From an uncultured Collinsella sp. (GTDB taxonomy: Bacteria > Actinomycetota > Coriobacteriia > Coriobacteriales > Coriobacteriaceae), in NCBI GenBank assembly GCA_900554585.1, contig USHS01000080.1:1-6217 (forward strand): a stretch of 6,217 nt of DNA, given 5' to 3'. Position numbers and translations under genes: made by a program. The notes under the pieces are model-generated. The model did not search any database. It saw only the letters and a program-made list of their open reading frames with translations, and was not told where the DNA came from. Position 1 is the first letter of the stretch, and every line of letters starts with the position of its first letter. Shown here one piece after another: positions 5,474-6,217 of this stretch.

Positions 5474-6199
5474 ATGGACACCGCAACTCGCGACCGCAAC
5501 ATAACAACTTGGTTGGGCGATGCGCCGCAGCCGGTACGTGACACTACGAACCAGCTGCTCGAGCGCATCGCCCTTTTACGTGCCGAGCAGACTATCTACC
5601 CGGCACAAGACGACATCCTCAATGCCCTCGCCTACACGCCGGCAGACCAAGCCAAAGTTGTCATCTTGGGTCAAGACCCCTATCACGGACCCAACCAGGC
5701 CATGGGGCTTTCGTTCTCGGTCCCCGCGACGCAAACCAAACTGCCGCCGAGCCTGCGCAACATCTATAAGGAGCTCAATGCCGACCTGGGCTGCCCCATT
5801 CCCGCCACGGGAGACCTAACCCCATGGGCACAACAGGGCGTCCTGCTCCTTAACACCACGCTCACCGTGCGCGAGCATGCCGCCAACTCGCACGCCAAAC
5901 TTGGTTGGAGCACGCTCACCGACTATGTTATCGAACGCTGCTGCCTGCTGCCCCAACCGGTCGTCTTTTTGGCATGGGGCCGCTTTGCCCAGCAGATGGT
6001 CGAAGGCAAGCTCGCCGCGACCGGCGCGGGCAAGGCAAGCGGCAAGTTCTGCCTGGCATCCACACACCCGTCGCCGCTTTCGGCCAACCGTGCCACGGCA
6101 GAACTCCCCGCTTTTATGGGGTCGCGCCCCTTCTCGGCAGCCAATCGGCTACTCGAACAGCACGGCTCGACCCCAGTCAACTGGACTTGCCTCGGCTAA
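5474..6199 (+). CDS. ung: Uracil-DNA glycosylase, family 1
   Basis: This 241-residue cytoplasmic repair enzyme cleaves uracil from DNA, starting base-excision repair after cytosine deamination or dUMP misincorporation. All family-1 motifs are intact. The water-activating loop GQDPYHG is at 66-72, with catalytic D68. GLSFSV at 78-83 has the uracil-stacking Phe at 81. LLLNTTLTVR is at 124-133, with the uracil-reading Asn at 127. The leucine loop HPSPLSANR is at 198-206, with the catalytic His at 198 and the intercalating Leu at 202. Length is normal, with a slightly long N-terminus. ATG 5474 is preceded by AAAGGAG at 5463-5469, four bases upstream. It follows the EamA transporter gene by 88 bases and may share its transcript or use its own promoter. 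The gene is complete, and only 18 bases remain after its TAA, too few to show a terminator. Confidence 0.97.
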   Translation: MDTATRDRNITTWLGDAPQPVRDTTNQLLERIALLRAEQTIYPAQDDILNALAYTPADQAKVVILGQDPYHGPNQAMGLSFSVPATQTKLPPSLRNIYKELNADLGCPIPATGDLTPWAQQGVLLLNTTLTVREHAANSHAKLGWSTLTDYVIERCCLLPQPVVFLAWGRFAQQMVEGKLAATGAGKASGKFCLASTHPSPLSANRATAELPAFMGSRPFSAANRLLEQHGSTPVNWTCLG

Positions 6200-6217
6200 A
6201 AATCGATACATCAAAAA

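Noticed and set aside
4510..5568. Long minus-strand open frame (352 codons) opposite the EamA transporter gene
   Set aside because: It is a shadow produced by the GC-skewed third codon positions of the transporter gene. The peptide is Gly/Asp/Glu/His-rich without domains, while the plus-strand product is a clear EamA protein.

Overview
The window looks like an ordinary chromosomal stretch from a GC-rich Gram-positive gut bacterium. The best guess is Collinsella or a related Coriobacteriia member. That guess rests on the high GC content, codons mostly ending in C or G, strong AGGAG-type ribosome binding sites 4-6 bases from ATG starts, short intergenic spaces and the overall gene set. The genus is an inference from style and was not tested by any search. 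I see no rRNA or tRNA gene, CRISPR array, prophage or insertion-sequence transposase.

Layout from left to right. (1) Bases 1-303 hold a minus-strand pair. One member is the first 32 codons of a gene that runs off the left edge. Just upstream of it is a 47-residue single-pass membrane protein with an excellent ribosome binding site. (2) Bases 532-933 carry a plus-strand four-helix membrane protein of unknown role. (3) Bases 934-1057 hold two consecutive hairpins between convergent genes. (4) Bases 1058-1870 carry rlmA on the minus strand, a 23S rRNA guanine-N1 methyltransferase with an N-terminal zinc site. (5) Bases 1871-2048 form a divergent intergenic region dominated by a large imperfect palindrome at 1927-1984 that resembles a REP-type element. 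(6) Bases 2049-3431 carry a MATE-family efflux transporter on the plus strand. (7) Bases 3459-4325 carry a LysR-type regulator on the minus strand, divergent from (8) an EamA/DMT-family transporter at 4483-5385. (9) Bases 5474-6199 carry ung, uracil-DNA glycosylase, complete just before the right edge.

Functionally this is a housekeeping and accessory mix: rRNA modification, drug or metabolite export, a regulator-exporter pair, and DNA base-excision repair. The clearest functional unit is the divergent LysR/DMT pair, where the regulator probably controls the transporter through the 157-base shared intergenic region, which contains the dyad AGTAT-N9-ATACT. The rlmA and MATE genes are divergent neighbours. 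Both could bear on tolerance to ribosome-targeting drugs, but nothing in the sequence proves a joint role.

I do not see a convincing undescribed multi-gene system. The items most worth a second look are the small membrane protein at 160-303, the REP-like palindrome at 1927-1984 with a possible relative at 1023-1059 (the two bracket rlmA), and the putative LysR operator at 4384-4402.
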